A stretch of 64,000 nucleotides of DNA from Lampris incognitus (Eukaryota > Chordata > Actinopteri > Lampriformes > Lampridae): assembly GCF_029633865.1 (NCBI RefSeq), contig NC_079223.1, positions 8,523,432 through 8,587,431 of the forward strand. Direction: 5' to 3'. How positions within the stretch are numbered: position 1 is the stretch's first letter; each line of letters begins with the position of its first letter. Below are positions 33,908 to 44,160 of the stretch, piece after piece. The translations under genes were made by a program, and so were the position numbers. Below the pieces are notes generated by a model. It did not search any database and had not been told where the DNA came from. It was given only the letters and a program-made list of their open reading frames with translations.

Positions 33908-33913
33908 AATAAA
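33908..33913 (+). promoter_or_regulatory. psap: psap polyadenylation signal AATAAA
   Basis: A canonical AATAAA lies 83 bp after the psap stop codon, followed by T-rich sequence. This would give a short 3' UTR; other weaker sites downstream remain possible. Confidence 0.6.
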
Positions 33914-34679
33914 TTTGTCCTGTTTCCTTTTTAAAATGAAATCGACTTAACTTCAATTTGTTAAAGTGATTTTGATGCATATTTTGGAAGGCACTGCAGG
34001 GAAAGGAACTTGGGACTGTTTTTTTTTTTTTAGGGGGAACAATGTTAATTAAATATAAAGTGCTCGAAAACTGCTTGTTTTGGTTACCGCTTCACTTAGA
34101 AAATAAGACTAAACTGTCATTGTAGGTCTTTGCAAATTTGCAGAAGTTGGGCTGTACTGACATTTTGTGTGTGTATGTGCAAGCACAATATTTCAGAAAA
34201 CAAAAGGTAAGATGTGTGTATATAAACTGCTGTCTACCAGATGGGTCTCTATACCACAGATATGTGTGCTTCTCTTCTCCCTGTAAGAGTTCATGGCGAA
34301 AAACTGCTTATTGTAAAAACCAGGCCAAGATGTGGTTTTAGCCGTCTCACCCTAGAACAAGTGAATTTATATTTTGTAGACAGCTTTGACTTCTACTCGT
34401 GTGTGCGTGTGTGTGTGCGTGTGTGTGTTCTAGGAAGTTGATATGGAAGTAAAGATGTGTCCCTAGCTTGTAACCCCTCTCCCGCTATCTTGTCATTTGC
34501 ACTCTGCGACTCAGTTTGTACATTTCTAACATGACTCTAAGCAGCTTGTGTCCGGTCACAGTCTGCTTCATGTACTGAAACATTTGTCAGGTGATCTGCA
34601 AAATTTTTAAAAGTTGAATTAAAATATCCAAATCCACTCCAGTGTTCTTCTGTGATTGACAGCTAAGATGACTTCAAAT

Positions 34680-34765
34680 GGGGGGGGGCTACCAACACGG
34701 GGATCGCCAGATCGAATCCCCGTGTTGCCTCCGGCTTGGTCGGGCGTCCCTACAGACACAATTGG

Positions 34766-34845
<80 letters not shown>

Positions 34846-35110
34846 AGGTCGCTGCACTAGCGCCTCCTCTGGTCGGTCGGGGCGCCTGTTCGGGGGGAGT
34901 AGCGTGATCCTCCCACGCGCTACGTCCCCCTGGTGAAACTCCTCACTGTCAGGTGAAAAGAAGCGGCTGGCGACTCCACATGTATCGGAGGAGGCACGTG
35001 GTAGTCCGGCTCGGCAGAGGGGGGGGTGGAGCAGTGACCGGGACGACTGGGAAGAGTGGGGTAATTGGCCAAGTACAATTGGGGAGAAAAGGGGGGTGGG
35101 GGGTCCTCAC
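34680..35110 (+). mobile_element. tRNA-derived SINE, family 2, with a long GT tract
   Basis: The head has CGAATCCCCGTGTTGCCTCC after a box A-like region, then CAGACACAATTGGCCGTGTC, an internal (GT)n at 34768-34843, CGCTGCACTAGCGCCTCCTC, and a tail near GGTAATTGGCCAAGTACAAT. Copies at 46.2, 47.3, 48.0, 49.6 and 63.2 kb define the family. Confidence 0.82.
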
Positions 35111-35199
35111 AAAAAAAGTTGACTTTGAATATCTGATTCACATTGTTGGACATATTACTCTTTTGTGTGTGTGTGTGTGTGTGTGTGTTTTTTAATAGA

Positions 35200-35790
35200 T
35201 AAATTCACAATCTAATACCCCTTTGACACTGACCCAGAATTCGAAGCTGCGATTTAAAAATGTATGACGTCGAAGGCACAAATAAAATCTCAAAAGCACC
35301 GAGCTGAACTGGTGGAAGGTGATTTGACTTTCACGCTGTTTCCCGGGCGCGTTTTTTAACACGGGTGGTTTGAATGGCGACCGGAAGGTGGGCGTGGTTT
35401 TATGACGTCATCGCGATTGGCTGCTGAAGTTCAGGGTGGTCGTGCGGGTGGGGCTGCACACTGGGGCTAAACCCGCTTGCCGTAGAAAAACGAGAAACTC
35501 ACCAAGATGGATATCAATACGGCTGGCAAGATCGATAATGACGTCTCCGCAATACCAACTTCAACTCGAACTAGCAAGGGGGGGGGGTGGTGCGTCTTCG
35601 CTTTTATAGCGTCCCGCTAGGGACACGCCCACTATGCTAATGATAATTCGTGACGCGGCAAGTTACCGCGTTTTCGCCAACCGGAAATAGTTCACTCGGC
35701 CGCCGGTGATTTTTAGGGCCACCATTTGTCTCGTCGATCACACCCACGCTCCCTACATCGATTAACAGCAGGAAAAGCCGGGTTTTGATG
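35200..35790. other. Intergenic, no gene seen
   Basis: It contains several TGACGTCA-like CRE motifs (for example TATGACGTCATCG at 35401) and a GC-rich patch, so a remote or repeat-derived promoter is possible, but no exon is recognisable. Confidence 0.35.
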
Positions 35791-35794
35791 CAAG

Positions 35795-36167
35795 TCTAAA
35801 CTACTAATAAGACACGTTAGCCCATAGTTAACGGGTGTGACCCTTTAGCCGAGCGGTTAGTGATGCCGCCTTGTGGTGCAGTACACCCCGTATCGAATCC
35901 CGCACCGGGCAAGAAAATAACCGGTTACATTGGTGGCAGCGGTGGGATCCGGAAGTGTGCAGATCCTCAGAAGTCTCTTCGGAGCGCGGGAAGAACAAAC
36001 CGCGAGGGCGCGCTTCCGGGGAAGGTGACGACTGTAAACTACTAATAAGACACGTTAGCCCCTAGTTAACGGATCTGACCCTTTAGCCGAGCGGTTAGTG
36101 ATGTCGCCTTGTGGTGCAGTACACCTCGTATCGAATCCCGCACCGGGCAAGAAAATAACCGGTTACA
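35795..36167 (+). mobile_element. TRIM-like LTR element with tRNA-like LTRs and a tRNA-Leu primer site
   Basis: Two direct repeats of 135 bp (35795-35929 and 36033-36167), the second with TG...CA ends, flank a 103-bp interior with no coding capacity. One base after the left repeat is TGGTGGCAGCGGTGGGAT (35931-35948), an 18-nt match to the complement of a vertebrate tRNA-Leu 3' end including CCA. A purine-rich stretch precedes the right repeat. The LTR body carries TAGCCGAGCGGTTAGTG (box A-like) and TATCGAATCCCG (box B-like), resembling a class II tRNA. The two LTRs differ at about 4-5% of positions, suggesting moderate age. The size is that of a terminal-repeat retrotransposon in miniature; the autonomous partner is not in the window. 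Confidence 0.75.
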
Positions 36168-36307
36168 CTAGTATCTCTTGAAGTAGTTTCCGTGTTCCTC
36201 GTTGCTCTCCGGTAAGACTGAAATGACAACAGGGTTTGCTTGATTCGTGGAAATCGAGTTAAAAGCCTCGGATTTATTTGCGTGGTACAGACGGACACGC
36301 GCTAGAG

Positions 36308-36995
36308 CAGTGGTTCTCAACCTTTTTGGGGTCCTGGACCCCCCCGCGTATTTTTGATCTACCCTGAGGACCCCTCCACCTGATCTTGGGGGAGGGGGGG
36401 AGTTGCAATTTGATAGAAACAGTAGAAACTGCATTTTAAATTGCATTATAGCATTTATTCACTCTTTGGGGCAAAAATAAGAGCTTTCAGTTGTAACTTA
36501 GATATATGTAACAAAACAGAATTCTTATGCAGTAACTTTCAGATATATGTAACAAAACAGAATATGTATTCAGTAACTTTCAGATATATGTAACAAAACA
36601 GAATATGTATTCAGTAACTTTCAGATATATGTAACAAAACAGAATATGTATTCAGTAACTTTCAGATATATGTAACAAAACAGAATATGTATTCAGTAAC
36701 TTTCAGATATATGTAACAACAGAATTTTTATGCAGTAACTTTTAACAATGCAAACGGGAGCGAGATCTCTTATTAAAATACAATAAATTACACTTGTGAA
36801 ACAGATGTAATTAGAGAAAAAAGTCCTGTTACCCTTTATAGTTTAGGTAGATAAAGGTTTGTCACATTTGAGTAAAATAATCCTATTTCTATAAATGTCA
36901 TAGGATCTTTTTTTTAGATATTTTATTTTCACTGACCCCTTGCAATTACACCACGGACCACTAGGGGTCCGCGGACCCCCGGTTGAGAAACACTG
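36308..36995. mobile_element. 688-bp hAT (Charlie-like) non-autonomous element
   Basis: It begins CAGTGGTTCTCAACCTTTTT and ends GGTTGAGAAACACTG, with a perfect 8-bp target duplication CGCTAGAG at 36300-36307 and 36996-37003. The middle holds a tandem repeat of about 40 bp (see next entry). No open frame. Confidence 0.9.
36490..36745. repeat. 40-bp tandem repeat inside the hAT element
   Basis: About six copies of a unit containing CTTTCAGATATATGTAACAA and AACAGAATATGTATTCAGTA follow head to tail with no spacer, so it is a minisatellite. Confidence 0.9.
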
Positions 36996-37184
36996 CGCTA
37001 GAGTGACCGGAACACACTCGACAGGAAAGCCTTCCTCTTTTCACATCCTGTGTCCCGTGACAGCTCGGCTCGTGTCCTTCCGGCGCCGTTGTGCAAAAAG
37101 CTCCGGCGTGTCGGTGGACGTCATGCAGCACAGCTGTGTCTTGTGACTGAAAAGCTGACGTGACGGAGCCACTACAGCCGACAC

Positions 37185-37520
37185 CAGTGGCGCCCCCCCC
37201 TCATACATTTTTTCATAGGGGGGGGCAAATGGGGCCCCTGAAAATCTTGGGGTGGCACACCAAAACCAAAAGCCAAGACTGAATTTCGGGAATTCTATGC
37301 TGCTGTTGTAGTATACTGTATAGGCTAGTGGAAAACTGTCAATATGAGAGTTAAGAAAAATATACATTATCGATTTAAATGAACAGCACCTAATGTAAGA
37401 TATCAGATAGAAGCATATGATGCATAATCAGAAGCATATTCTGCATATGCAACTCGTGGCTGGGGGGGGGGCCAGGGATAGTATCAGGGTGGCCGTGGAC
37501 ACCCCTTGGGGGCGCCACTG
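37185..37520. mobile_element. 336-bp hAT-type MITE, copy 1
   Basis: Ends CAGTGGCGCCCCC and GGGGGCGCCACTG are inverted; the flanks GCCGACAC and GCTGACAC are an 8-bp duplication with one mismatch. The interior matches the copy at 57677. Confidence 0.85.
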
Positions 37521-37529
37521 GCTGACACA

Positions 37530-38140
37530 CAAATCACTATCTTAGATGCAAATGAAAACTTTACAGCACGCCATTATTTATTATTTACTATTTGTCTTTT
37601 CGCAATCAACGATTTGGTGCATAACCGCCACCAACTGGAATGGAGAGTGGACCAGAATTTCTATTTATTTAAAAGTAAACCCGCGTCTTCTCCATTAAAC
37701 TAGTTATTTCGCAGGTTTCTCAGACGAACTAAAAGCCCCCCCGGCAGCTGCTGAACACCTTCTCCAGAAAACACCGGAGATGTCCTTGCTGCATCTATTC
37801 AGCTCTGTCGGTTCTCTCAGATTGGCTTTCTACTCCAGCAGTAGTCGTTTACCGTTGCCAAAAAGGCCAAAAGCCTCACCCGGTCCTCACCAAATTAAAA
37901 CCCGTGCATGCTTTTTAACTTGACTTGTCCTCCTTAGCTTCCTGTCTCACACCATTCTCACAGTTTCTCTCCATTCTCTTAGCAGCTTCAGCATACGGCG
38001 GCCTTCTCTGCTCTCGTCTCACCTTCTCTTCCCTCCTTCATTCCTTCTGGACACGGCGGTGACCCCGAGTCCTGATGTCCCTTGCGGTGCAGGCACTTTG
38101 CTTGCGCTTTCTCCACTTTACAAATTTTGCACATCACCAA
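37530..38140. other. Intergenic, no gene seen
   Basis: Pyrimidine-rich sequence and a C run before the LINE fragment at 38150. No supported feature. Confidence 0.45.
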
Positions 38141-38149
38141 CTACAGGAC

Positions 38150-38300
38150 CCCCCCCCCCCCCCACACACACACACACACGTAGAGATAGTTCAACTAGCT
38201 GAAGACTTGAATGCGTTTTACTGCAGGTTTGCAGAGCCCACTTTCACACCCCGCACCCACTCCAACTCAGACATCGCACAACAGACCGCAACCACTGCCA
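38150..38300 (+). mobile_element. Short LINE ORF2 fragment
   Basis: AEDLNAFYCRF, followed by Thr/Pro-rich sequence, matches the pre-RT DLN.FYCRFE motif of Rex1/CR1-type LINEs. Only about 150 bp is recognisable. Confidence 0.5.
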
Positions 38301-38309
38301 ACACCCTTC

Positions 38310-39640
38310 CTCTCCCCCCTGAAGGCTCACATTTTAAATTTGGTCAAAAAAAAATACATGACTACGTTATCTCTAGTATAAATTCCAGGTGGATGTGACA
38401 ACAACGTAAGCGTGGTTCACTTCCAGAGTGTTTCCCGTCGTCTCGTGGTCCGGGAAACGCAGGCGACGTCAGGATGACAGCATGACACCGTGTCTCGGGT
38501 CAGCTGTGGACGTGTCATCTGTCGTGCCTGCTGACTCTTGACTCTGCTGCCGACTCTGACGCCGCATCCTCTCCGTTTGAGGATGTCGCCAGTGTTGTGT
38601 TGGACCACAGCTACCTGCCACAACTGGCTTTAGGGTGCCTAACCGAGAATGCTCTGGTTTAGTATATTGTGGGTTTTGTTGTCAGGCAGGCCATGAGGCA
38701 GCTTTCATGCGACGTATGCCATAACAGTTGGGTTTGTGAGGCTCTACCAGCACTATTTTGATATAGCTACCGCCTGCTAACCTCGAACAACAGCGGAGGC
38801 CTGGTGGTTCCAAGCATACATGGGTGCAGTCCAGGTGCTCGCTCAGCAGAGCACCGCGTCCGACGGGCCACAAGCACTTCATCTGCAGCGCATCGGTGCA
38901 CCGTGTCTCTGCTCAACCGCCATGTTCTCTTTCTGCATCCATGCACCGCTGGAGCAAACTGTCTTGCATGTAGGAGTCCCCAGAGGATCGGTAGGCAGAG
39001 ATGTCCGACCGGTGTTGCGAGACTATTATACACTAAACCAGGTCCTGGGATACCACCACGTATTGCTGGTTTTCTATTCGGCCAGGAAAATCATCACATT
39101 CACCTGTTGTACCAGGTGAATGTACAGGGAGGAGTACCAGGGAGGTTTTAAACCTGCAACAATCTGAGGACCAAGTTGAAAACCATTTTTTGACACTGAT
39201 CCGGGGTTGTCGTTTTGTTTAGGAGAGGTTGGATCAGTCTTCTTACAATCAAAGAAAATGTGCCAATTGCCAGAGGACTATTGGTCATTTACCCCAAAAA
39301 CCAGCGGGAAACTGTCAGACCTCTTTCATGATTTCTGCAGACACCACGTGAGAGACCTTGTCTGCTGACGGTGGGAGGGATCGCAGTTCCGGGTTGTTAA
39401 AAATCCAAAGCATTTCCCTGTTTGTGGATAGGACCCAGTCAGTGTAACATTTAAAACACTGTTCACAAACTCTCTGTGGTGGATTCACTACCACACCTAC
39501 AGCAGTTTGGTACCATGACGTATACCAATCCTGGAAGAATAAAAAACACTACTAACGCCCAACTATCATCTATTTATAGCCGTCCCCTGAAGTTTTGAGA
39601 TCTTTCAAACTGTTATGAAATAATGTCTTCTTGCACGCTC
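38310..39640. other. Intergenic, no gene seen
   Basis: Frames at 38804-39151 have no family resemblance and no splice context. The sequence is probably old repeat. Confidence 0.45.
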
Positions 39641-39651
39641 AATAATCCAGC

Positions 39652-39729
39652 TAAGAAGGTTGAATCAGTTCATCTGGACACAACGTCGATGATACATTGT
39701 ATCCAGATGAACTGATCAACCTTCTTTGA
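39652..39729. mobile_element. Small foldback MITE
   Basis: AGAAGGTTGAATCAGTTCAT and its complement form 30-bp arms around a short loop; the solo LTR at 39735 begins just after it. Confidence 0.6.
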
Positions 39730-39734
39730 TGCAA

Positions 39735-39872
39735 TGTAACCGGTTATGTTCTTGCCCGGTGCGGGATTCGATACGGGTGTACTGCACCACAAGGCGACGT
39801 CACTAACCGCTCGGCTAAAGGGTCAGACCCGTTAGCTAACTAGGGGCTAACGTGTCTTATTAGTAGTTTACA
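39735..39872 (-). mobile_element. Solo LTR of the same tRNA-like family
   Basis: This 138-bp copy has TG...CA ends and the same box A-like and box B-like core as the two LTRs at 35795-36167, in the opposite orientation. No interior sequence or primer site accompanies it, so it is a solo LTR. Flanking duplications are not clear. Confidence 0.75.
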
Positions 39873-39889
39873 CTAACACATCTCCAAAC

Positions 39890-40210
39890 TACACAAACAA
39901 ATCACTGTCCACGGGAGCGAACGCCAGCCAGGACGACTACAAGAACTCCCGGTCTGCATGGGCTAGCAGTTAGCTTAGCCTGCCCCGCTTTCGCGTCCCG
40001 TCACACCGCCCTCGGTGTTTTCTCCTTGGGCGCAGCTCCAGGCAGGGGCCGTGGGCCCAAGCTCGCCCAGCCAGACACCCGCGACGCCATCAAAAACACC
40101 ACAGTCAACGCCGGGCGAGGCCGCCGCCAGACCGCCTCGGGGTTATCGGAACCGCCGGTCTGCATGGCAGTTAGCTTAGCATCGTAGTTAGCTTAGCCTG
40201 CTTTAGAGCT
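39890..40210. repeat. Second locus of the GC-rich dispersed repeat
   Basis: Segments such as CTAGCAGTTAGCTTAGCCTG and GCCGTGGGCCCAAG are reverse complements of the units at 10040-10540. It follows directly on the solo LTR at 39735-39872. Confidence 0.55.
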
Positions 40211-40214
40211 CGGG

Positions 40215-41280
40215 ATGATCTCCGCGAAGTCAATGGAGCGGGACGGATAAACCTTCATACCTATTGAGGACAGACATTGTCGTCATACAGGTTCTGGTTC
40301 CAGAACCGAAAAGCGGATTATTACAAAAATCGGTGACGTAGGTTCACGCGAGCGTCTGCCTAACGCCGCAATAAAACCGGAACTTGCCCCTCGACGGAAG
40401 TAGTGCGTCACAAAATGGACGCCCAGGCAGCGATCGCTCATGGATGCACATTGTCCCTGGGCCCACGGGAGGCGGCAGACCAGGCTCTCCGGCACCGGCT
40501 CGCCCAACCGTCAAACGAAGACGACACTCAGACGTGGACAAAGACACCACATGGACGGCACTACTGGGTGAGGCCACTATACAAACGTGTATTGGCGCCG
40601 CCATCTTCCCACACCGGAAGCGGAAGGTGTAGTTCACACGCCTGACTTGTGCGTTCAGCGTCTCTTTCAGCGGCCTCACGGAACGACTGCAGTAGGGTTT
40701 CGTGGCGGGCTCGGAGGGTTCCGTTTAAAAGGGGACCATAGTACACTTTCACATTAGTCAACAGGAAGTCAGCTGCCACGGAATAGTTCCAAACACAAGC
40801 AGCCAGCTGGGCACATCACACACGACAACTTTGTGGTCAGATACCCCCCCCCATCCCCACCCCCCCACAGTGAAAACTGCTCGGTCAGGGTCTTAACATG
40901 TGAGGAGTGACGCACAGGAAAGGGAAATTTCGCTTCCCTTGGTTTTGGTGCTCAGTTCGCCGAACAACACAGGGGGGCCTTGCCGGGTCCTCCCAGAAAA
41001 GTGGAATCGGTTCATCTGGACTCGAGGTTTGGTGGGAGAAACCTTCATCCCTCACCTGAGTGAGTGCAGCAGCCTCAGCCGAGCACTTAGTTGGTTTGTC
41101 CATGAAGCTGGTAGATAGTTCGAAGGCCTGTTGAGCCCTTTTCCATCCACAGACAACTGAGTCCTTTCCATTTGGAGCCAGGTGGCAGCATGGGACCGAG
41201 GCTTACCTTTTCTTTTCTTTTGTATAAGAAATAAAACTTGGAAAAGCCAGCAAAGCTGAGCAAGGTGTGGGTGCTTATGT
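40215..41280. other. Intergenic, no gene seen
   Basis: A piece near 40440-40510 recalls the GC-rich repeat at 39890. CAGACC-rich and C-rich runs; no coding evidence. Confidence 0.45.
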
Positions 41281-41288
41281 GTTTATAC

Positions 41289-41585
41289 TGTAGCGAGTTC
41301 GAGGGGGGGGGGCAGCTCGGGTACTGCCACAGCCGGGACGCGAACCCGTATCTCCTGCACCGCAGGCGACAATGTTAAACAGTCGACTAAAGGGTCCCAC
41401 CCGTTAGCCAAGGGCTAAAGGGTCCCACCCGTTAGCCAAGGGCTAAAGGGTTCGACCCGTTAGCCAAGGACTAAAGGGTCCCACCCGTTAGCCAAGGGCT
41501 AAAGGGTGGGACCCTTTAGCCCTTGGCTAACGGGTCCCACCCGTTAGCCAAGGGCTAACGTGTCTACTTATCCTTGCACGTTACA
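41289..41585 (-). mobile_element. Solo tRNA-like LTR, second subfamily, with internal 28-bp tandem repeats
   Basis: Ends are TG...CA with a perfect 4-bp target duplication, ATAC, at 41285-41288 and 41586-41589, as expected for LTR integration. The core has a box B-like GGTTCGCGTCC on the minus strand. The leader is expanded by about four tandem copies of a 28-bp unit (GGCTAAAGGGTCCCACCCG plus nine bases), followed by an inverted copy. Confidence 0.72.
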
Positions 41586-41687
41586 ATACATGTGTATGTG
41601 TGAGGGGGTAGCTGGTCGTTAAAGCAAAGTAGATAGAAATGTAAATACGAAGGGAAGGGCGAAAGGTGAGAGTCGCTGCATTAAAAG

Positions 41688-42012
41688 CCCGGTGGGCCAG
41701 CGGTTAGCTCTGTTGCCTTGGGCGAGAAGGTCCTGGGTTCGAAGCCCAGGCCGTCCCAGGTCGTTTGTGTGTGGAGTTTGCATGTTCTCCCCCGTGTCTG
41801 CGTGGGTTTCCTCCAGTTTCCTCCCACCATCAAAAAGACATGCACGTTAGGGTTAAAACTCCTGTCTGTGCCCCTGAGCAAGGCAGTGGAAAGAAGAACT
41901 GGAGTTGGTGCCCGGGCGCTGCTGCTATCCAGTAGGGCGGGTTAAATGCAGAAAACACATTTTATTGTAACCTGTACAATGACAAAATAAAGTGGCTTTC
42001 TTTCTTTCTAAA
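41688..42012 (+). mobile_element. tRNA-derived SINE related to family 1
   Basis: The head (GGCCAGCGGTTAGCTCTGTT, GGGTTCGAAGCCCAGG) resembles family 1, but the body after TTTCCTCCCACC diverges. The tail is AATAAAGTGGC(TTTC)n, so this is a distinct subfamily. Confidence 0.65.
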
Positions 42013-42591
42013 TATACGAGGTGTGTGGGATGAAATCACGTGGGACCTGCCAGTGGCAGATTTTTTTTTTATAATTATGGTGGTTTGTTAGCAGGATTAT
42101 AGAGAGGGACGCTCCGGTGGCCCGTTGTGCTTCTTGGATTTATGCACTGGGTTTTATTGCTCTGTGTGTTTCTGGAAGAGGAGGAAGTTTCTTTGTTGGA
42201 TGGTTTGGAGTCCGGACATGCTGTGGGTGTAGTGGGTGCTGATGCACAGCAGGAGTCTGTGTGCCATTGTTATCGCCTTGTTTTGGATGGTTTGTAAATC
42301 ACTGAAACCGGGGATCTAACTGGGATTTCACATGCAAAATGACCGTGGCCGTTACTTAAGAGCATATGAGACCTGTGTTTGATCACAGGTTTCAGTCGTT
42401 ATGCAACTGTGCTTTTTATAAGGTTGGGGATACTTGCAGTCAGCTGAGACTGACAAAGTCACTTAGACAGAGTGATGAAGATGATGAAGAGGATGTTTCT
42501 CCCTCTAAATCTTGTTTCCAGATTAACTTGATTCAACTTTCTGGGATTTTCTTACCAAGATTATTGTTACCGTTTCTTAACTACCAAGATA

Positions 42592-42717
42592 CTCATCCAT
42601 CCATCATCTGAACCACTTATCCTGCTCTCAGGGTCGCGGGATGCTGGAGCCTATCCCGGCCGTCATTGGGCGGCAGGTAGAGAGACACCCTGGACAGGTC
42701 GCCAGGCCATTACAGGG

Positions 42718-42808
<91 letters not shown>

Positions 42809-43028
42809 ACCTAGGGACAATTTAGTACGGCCGATCCACCTGGCCTACATGTCTTTGGACCGTGAGAGGAAACCGGAGCACCCGGAGGAAACCCACACAG
42901 ACACGGGGAGAACATGCAAACTCCACCACAGAGGACGACCCAGGATGACCCCCAAGGTTGGACTACCCCGGGGCTTGAACCCAGAACCTTCTTGCTGTGA
43001 GGCGACTGCACTAACCACTGCACCACCA
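42592..43028 (-). mobile_element. SINE family 1, full length with an expanded CA tract
   Basis: Standard family 1 head and (TGGA)n tail, with the internal microsatellite at 42720-42806 grown to about 87 bp. Confidence 0.85.
42720..42806. repeat. (CA)n microsatellite
   Basis: Uninterrupted CA run of about 87 bp inside a family 1 SINE. Confidence 0.97.
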
Positions 43029-43039
43029 TGTCCCATATA

Positions 43040-43168
43040 CTATATATATATATATATATATATACATCTATATATATATACATACATCTATATATATATA
43101 CATACATCTATATATACATACATCTATATATATATACATCTATATATATACATACATACATACATACA
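43040..43168. repeat. (TA)/(CATA) compound microsatellite
   Basis: Repeated TATATATACATACATC units, next to the SINE at 42592-43028. Confidence 0.95.
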
Positions 43169-43179
43169 AGATATATGAC

Positions 43180-43740
43180 TTCTACTCTAGATTTCTATGC
43201 CACTACTAGACACCCCGGGCTGGAAAATGTGTGTAAAATCTGGAGTAAGCAAAGTCTCTTGTCTTATAATACAATAAAATCTTATAATGAAATCATGGCA
43301 AATAACGGCTTTGTTTTACAGACTCGTCCTTTATTCTTAAGCTATTCTAGTGGTGTGGCCTTCCACTGTCGATTAAGCGATACTCGATGGACCGGCAAGA
43401 ATTTGTTGGATGTAAAGAAAGACGTGAGGGTAAAAATGTGAAGTTTTTAATGGAAACGTCCATTTTATCCAGCTTGGTCAAATCCAGTTGTGAATAAACC
43501 AAAGGTTGTGAATCGTGAGCAGTTTAAGCAACAACGTGACACTGATGAAACATTCTTAAAAAAAAGAAAAGAGACAATAAATGGGTAACCCACAAACTTG
43601 CTGTACAACCTCACCAGACTATCTGGAAACAGTTATTTACTGTGCAATTTATTCAGGAAAACTGACGAACAGACTTCTACCCAAATATTCAAACCTGATT
43701 CGTTCATAGTCTTGAGCTTTAGGGTATAAAATAAAATGTA
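43180..43740. other. Intergenic, no gene seen
   Basis: Lies between the TA microsatellite and the slc29a3 3' UTR. One 137-codon frame overlaps the microsatellite and has no resemblance to a known family. Confidence 0.45.
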
Positions 43741-43754
43741 GGAGATAAGCAGTA

Positions 43755-43764
43755 TTTATTTATT
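43755..43764 (-). promoter_or_regulatory. slc29a3: Overlapping AATAAA signals for slc29a3
   Basis: On the minus strand two overlapping AATAAA motifs lie about 400 bp after the slc29a3 stop codon, giving a plausible 3' UTR end. No nearer canonical signal was seen. Confidence 0.45.
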
Positions 43765-44160
43765 TAGGGTGCACCTCTGAAAATGCACTCCCATCTTTAC
43801 TCATACCTGAGGTGTTTTACAGCACCACTTGGTCATTCTCCACTTTCTGGTGGACAAGCATAAGGAGGCCATGCTCACCACAGCCTCCAGGTTTAGACCA
43901 TGAACTAGAACAATGCAGACACGACAGTACAGTACATCTGTTAACGTACGCTATGGGGGAGGATGCATGGGAAAAATGTGGGGGTTTCTTAAAAGCACCC
44001 TTTCAACATTCTTATAACCACCTCCCCTCCCCCCCCCCAAAAAAGGCTGTGTTAGTACCCTTGTAATTGTGGTGCCTTGCAGTATTCACACGAGTCAGCA
44101 GGGGGCACACTTACACTTTTCTATTGAGACATGAGGGTCGTACCTCCCTGGACAGTTAGT

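Noticed and set aside
35795-36167. Two tandem tRNA genes
   Set aside because: Box A/B-like motifs exist, but the surrounding direct repeats, TG...CA ends and tRNA-Leu primer site fit an LTR element better, and a clean cloverleaf with an acceptor stem is not evident.
36490-36745. Possible CRISPR-like array of 40-bp repeats
   Set aside because: Units are directly adjacent with no spacers, inside a hAT element in a vertebrate genome; a minisatellite.
38804-39151. 115-codon plus-strand open frame
   Set aside because: No recognisable domain, codon pattern or splice context; likely chance in GC-rich repeat DNA.
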